From assembly GCA_946500425.1 (NCBI GenBank), contig CAMMVQ010000007.1, positions 1 through 52,051 on the forward strand: a stretch of DNA of 52,051 nt. The letters run 5' to 3'. Below the pieces are notes generated by a model. The model was given only the letters and a program-made list of their open reading frames with translations, did not search any database and was not told the DNA's origin. This document shows positions 49,944 to 52,051 of the stretch, one piece after another; the first letter of the stretch is position 1; every line of letters begins with the position of its first letter. The translations under genes were made by a program, and so were the position numbers. This DNA comes from an uncultured Mollicutes bacterium. Its GTDB lineage: Bacteria > Bacillota_I > Bacilli_A > RF39 > UBA660.

Positions 49944-51218
49944 ATGAACATAATAGAGATTATTGAAAAAAAGAAGAACAATAAAAAACTTACTAAAGAA
50001 GAAATAAATTACGCGGTTAATGCTTATACGATAGGCGTTGTTTCTGATGCTCAAATGGCCGCCTTATTAATGGCCATTTGCATTAATGAAATGGATGAGG
50101 AAGAAACTTTTTATTTAACTAAGGCAATGATTGAAAGTGGTCGAATGATTGACTTGTCTTCTATTCCGGGAATAAAAGTAGATAAGCACTCAACCGGAGG
50201 GGTTGGGGATAAAACAACTTTAATTGTTGCGCCGATAGTTTCTGCTTGTGGGGTTCCGGTTGCTAAGTTATCGGGTAGGGGTTTAGGTCATACCGGAGGC
50301 ACCATCGATAAGTTAGAATCAATTAACGGGTTTGATTCTGATCTTACCACTGAAGAGTTTGTTAAACAAGTAAAAGAAGTTGGAATGGCTGATGTTGAGC
50401 AAACGGAAGAAATCGTGCCTGCTGATAAAAAATTGTATGCTTTAAGAGATGTTACCGGAACAACCGAGTCCATAAGTCTTATTGCTTCTAGTATCATGAG
50501 TAAGAAAATAGCCGCGGGTGCTGATAAAATATTGCTTGATGTTAAAACTGGTTCTGGCGCACTAATTACCAACTTTGAAGACTCGGTTAAACTTGCTAAA
50601 ATGATGGTTGAAGTAGGAAAAAGATATGGCAAAAAAACCGTTGCTTTTATAACCGACATGAACGAACCTTTAGGAATGACGATAGGTAATGGTCTTGAGG
50701 TAAAAGAAGCAATTAAAACCTTAGAAGGAAATGGGGACGAAAGGTTAACCGAATTGTGCCTTTCACTAGCGGCTAAAATGATTAGCATGGGAAAAGAGGA
50801 GTCTTTAGAAAAGGCAAGAAAAGAAGCAGAAGACGCACTAAAATCTAAACGCGCTTTAGAAAAGTTTAAAGAGTTTGTAAAAGCTCAAAAAGGAGATATT
50901 AATAATATTAAAGTGTCAAAAAATACGTTTAACGTTTATGCAACCAGGGAAGGATACGTATACGATATAGATGAAGTTACGCTTGCGTTAGAGTGTTTAA
51001 ACATGGGTTCTGGGAGAAAACACAAAGATGATAAACTAAAGCTTGGCGTTGGAATTTTAAAACATAAATCAATTGGTGACTACATAAAAGTGGGTGACCT
51101 TTTAGCAACCGTTTATTATGAAGATGTTAAGGCAAACGCAAAAAAAATAGAAAGTGCATTTATGGTCGGAAGCAAGAAACAAGAACACTTTCCTCTTATT
51201 TACGGAGTAATTGAATAA
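49944..51218 (+). CDS. pdp: Pyrimidine-nucleoside phosphorylase
   Basis: 424 residues. Family signature KLSGRGLGHTGGTIDKLESI near residue 110, preceded by VDKHSTGGVGDKTT (phosphate binding), and a C-terminal domain with VYATREGYVYDID. Firmicutes enzymes of this type cleave uridine, thymidine and deoxyuridine with phosphate, salvaging bases and (deoxy)ribose-1-phosphate. A TTGGTGAT site precedes the ATG. No other salvage genes are adjacent. Confidence 0.93.
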   Translation: MNIIEIIEKKKNNKKLTKEEINYAVNAYTIGVVSDAQMAALLMAICINEMDEEETFYLTKAMIESGRMIDLSSIPGIKVDKHSTGGVGDKTTLIVAPIVSACGVPVAKLSGRGLGHTGGTIDKLESINGFDSDLTTEEFVKQVKEVGMADVEQTEEIVPADKKLYALRDVTGTTESISLIASSIMSKKIAAGADKILLDVKTGSGALITNFEDSVKLAKMMVEVGKRYGKKTVAFITDMNEPLGMTIGNGLEVKEAIKTLEGNGDERLTELCLSLAAKMISMGKEESLEKARKEAEDALKSKRALEKFKEFVKAQKGDINNIKVSKNTFNVYATREGYVYDIDEVTLALECLNMGSGRKHKDDKLKLGVGILKHKSIGDYIKVGDLLATVYYEDVKANAKKIESAFMVGSKKQEHFPLIYGVIE

Positions 51219-51249
51219 CCTTTTAATTATTAATGTATAAATTGTAAAT

Positions 51250-51298
51250 AAAGACATATTTTTTACTAGAGGTGTTAAAGTGAAAAAAATATGTCTTT
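51250..51298 (+). terminator. 15-bp hairpin overlapping the start of the carboxypeptidase gene
   Basis: AAAGACATATTTTTT (51250-51264) pairs perfectly with AAAAAATATGTCTTT (51284-51298), followed by TT. The 19-base loop holds the AGAGGTG ribosome site and the GTG start (51280) of the next gene. It probably terminates the pdp transcript and may also affect the start of the next gene. Confidence 0.75.
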
Positions 51299-51783
51299 TT
51301 ATTATTTGTTTTGTATTTGGTCTTTTGGTAGTTAGTGCTGAAGGACAAGAAACAACTACCGCCACTACTACGACTAAAGAAAACGTGGTGGAAAGTAATA
51401 TCGATGAAAGTGGTAAAGTAAACGAGGAGGAAGAAAGCGGTGGCCTTCTAACGGACGGGAAAAGCGCCATAATAATTGAAGCTTCAACTGGAAAAGTTAT
51501 ATATGAGAAAAACGCTCATGAAAGATATGCTCCAGCTTCTATGACTAAGATAATGAGTATGATTCTAATCATGGAAGAAATTGAAAAAGGAAACTTAAAA
51601 TGGGATGATGTTTTAACAACTAGCGAGTATGCATCTTCGATGGGTGGAAGTCAAATATTTTTACAACCAAACGAAAAAATGAGTGTAAAAGATCTTTTTA
51701 AAGCGGTAGCGATTGGTTCAGCAAATGATGTGGCAGTAACCAAAAAGCAGTCGCTAGTTATAAGCGAAGAAATAATAATATAA
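51280..51783 (+). pseudogene. D-Ala-D-Ala carboxypeptidase (DacA/DacF type), interrupted after residue ~153
   Basis: GTG start behind AGAGGTG. Signal peptide (1-20), then a Thr/Glu-rich linker (20-55) and the transpeptidase domain: catalytic SMTK (Ser87, Lys90) and SAN (147-149) in AIGSANDVAV. From about residue 154 (base 51740) the sequence changes to KKQSLVISEEIII and stops, where family members continue with an AE helix, the KTG motif and a C-terminal domain (about 380 residues in all). The product would be inactive. The break coincides with the start of foreign DNA, so this is gene disruption by insertion. Confidence 0.85.
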
Positions 51784-51831
51784 CTACTTTTAAACCTTAT
51801 GTTTTAAAGTATTATTATAAGCTTTATATTT

Positions 51832-51853
51832 AAGCCATGTATATGGCTTTTTT
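51832..51853 (+). terminator. Terminator or attenuator in the element's leader
   Basis: AAGCCAT (51832-51838) and ATGGCTT (51843-51849) over a GTAT loop, with a T run, 7 bases before the ribosome site of the next gene. Confidence 0.75.
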
Positions 51854-51870
51854 ATTTTGGAGGTGTAAAA

Positions 51871-52051
51871 ATGTCAGTTTTTAAAATAGAGAAAAATAGT
51901 AATTATACAGTTATGTCTAATTATCATTTAAGAGATCATAATTTATCATACAAAGCAAAAGGATTGTTATCATTTATGCTTAGTTTGCCTGAAGACTGGG
52001 ATTATTCTTTGGCAGGTCTTTGTTCTATAAGTAAAGAGGGTAGAGATGGAA
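51871..52051 (+). CDS. Replication-initiator/helix-turn-helix protein of a mobile element (5' part)
   Basis: The first 60 residues are visible from an ATG with GGAGGTG: MSVFKIEKNSNYTVMSNYH, LSYKAKGLLSFMLSLPEDW, LCSISKEGRDG. This N-terminal helix-turn-helix module (relaxed or replicated elements, 'replisome organizer' type) is common near one end of integrative conjugative elements and some phages of Firmicutes. The gene runs off the window. Confidence 0.65.
   Translation, partial: MSVFKIEKNSNYTVMSNYHLRDHNLSYKAKGLLSFMLSLPEDWDYSLAGLCSISKEGRDG

Larger units (their letters stand above)
51741..52051. mobile_element. Left end of a putative integrated mobile element
   Basis: Sequence homologous to the carboxypeptidase stops near 51740. 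What follows has no relation to that gene: a short AT-rich leader, a terminator hairpin, and the start of a replication-initiator-like gene of the kind carried by integrative elements. The other end lies outside the window, so size, integrase and target duplication cannot be seen. Confidence 0.6.

Overview
The window is AT-rich chromosomal DNA of a low-GC Gram-positive bacterium, most likely an endospore-forming member of the class Bacilli outside the classical bacilli (uncultured gut lineages around RF39/RFN20, Erysipelotrichia or Turicibacter are possible; the species cannot be fixed from sequence alone). The reasons are the AT-rich standard-code genes with strong AGGAGG-type ribosome binding sites, the Firmicutes gene orders rimP-nusA-ylxR-infB-rbfA, truB, rpsO-pnp and ftsY-ylxM-ffh, an RNase J gene, CCA-encoding tRNA genes, and scattered spore-surface genes (collagen-like protein, CotF-, CotZ- and CotD-like proteins, and three tiny YjcZ-like membrane peptides).

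Layout. 1-5.3 kb: the start of a collagen-like spore-surface gene on the minus strand, then a FabG-like reductase with a flavin reductase/rubredoxin, an HI0933-type flavoprotein, a YerB-like protein and a DUF368 membrane protein. 5.3-9.5 kb: a tRNA-rich, gene-poor stretch with seven tRNAs, an orphan NMP-kinase-like gene, exonuclease III, a small membrane peptide, one clear and one possible broken gene, and a CotF pair. 9.8-12.8 kb: a minus-strand trio for a 2-hydroxyacyl-CoA dehydratase-type activase system. 12.9-18.5 kb: tRNA-Ile/Glu, RodA, a CotZ-like protein, a cysteine-less EIIB-like membrane protein, an orphan sporulation-type histidine kinase, a phosphoesterase and a CPBP protease. 18.6-22.8 kb: the rimP-nusA-rnpM-infB-rbfA operon with an unusually short RimP. 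22.8-29 kb: unknown proteins including a GNAT-kinase-transmembrane fusion, a coiled-coil protein and TruB. 29-36.6 kb: rpsO, pnp, a two-component system, an unknown protein and RNase J. 36.7-43.5 kb: the SRP operon, a CotD-like protein, omega, RecX and a PrsA-like foldase. 43.6-51.2 kb: YjcZ-like peptides, a VanY-type peptidase, a HIT protein, a beta-lactamase-fold hydrolase with a glutamine amidotransferase, a cysteine desulfurase, SSB, an XRE regulator and pyrimidine nucleoside phosphorylase. 51.3 kb to the end: a D,D-carboxypeptidase gene cut off after its second active-site motif, followed by foreign sequence that starts a replication-initiator-like gene, which looks like the left end of an integrated element.

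Most genes serve translation, RNA turnover, protein export and the cell wall. The main points for a second look are the interrupted carboxypeptidase, the tail-anchored GNAT-kinase fusion, two terminator-like hairpins whose loop or arm carries the next gene's start signals, a 29-bp tandem duplication that breaks a small gene, a palindrome at the transcription start of the hydrolase operon, a Spo0A-box-like site at the histidine kinase promoter, and recurrent CATANNNTA-type sites before spore genes.
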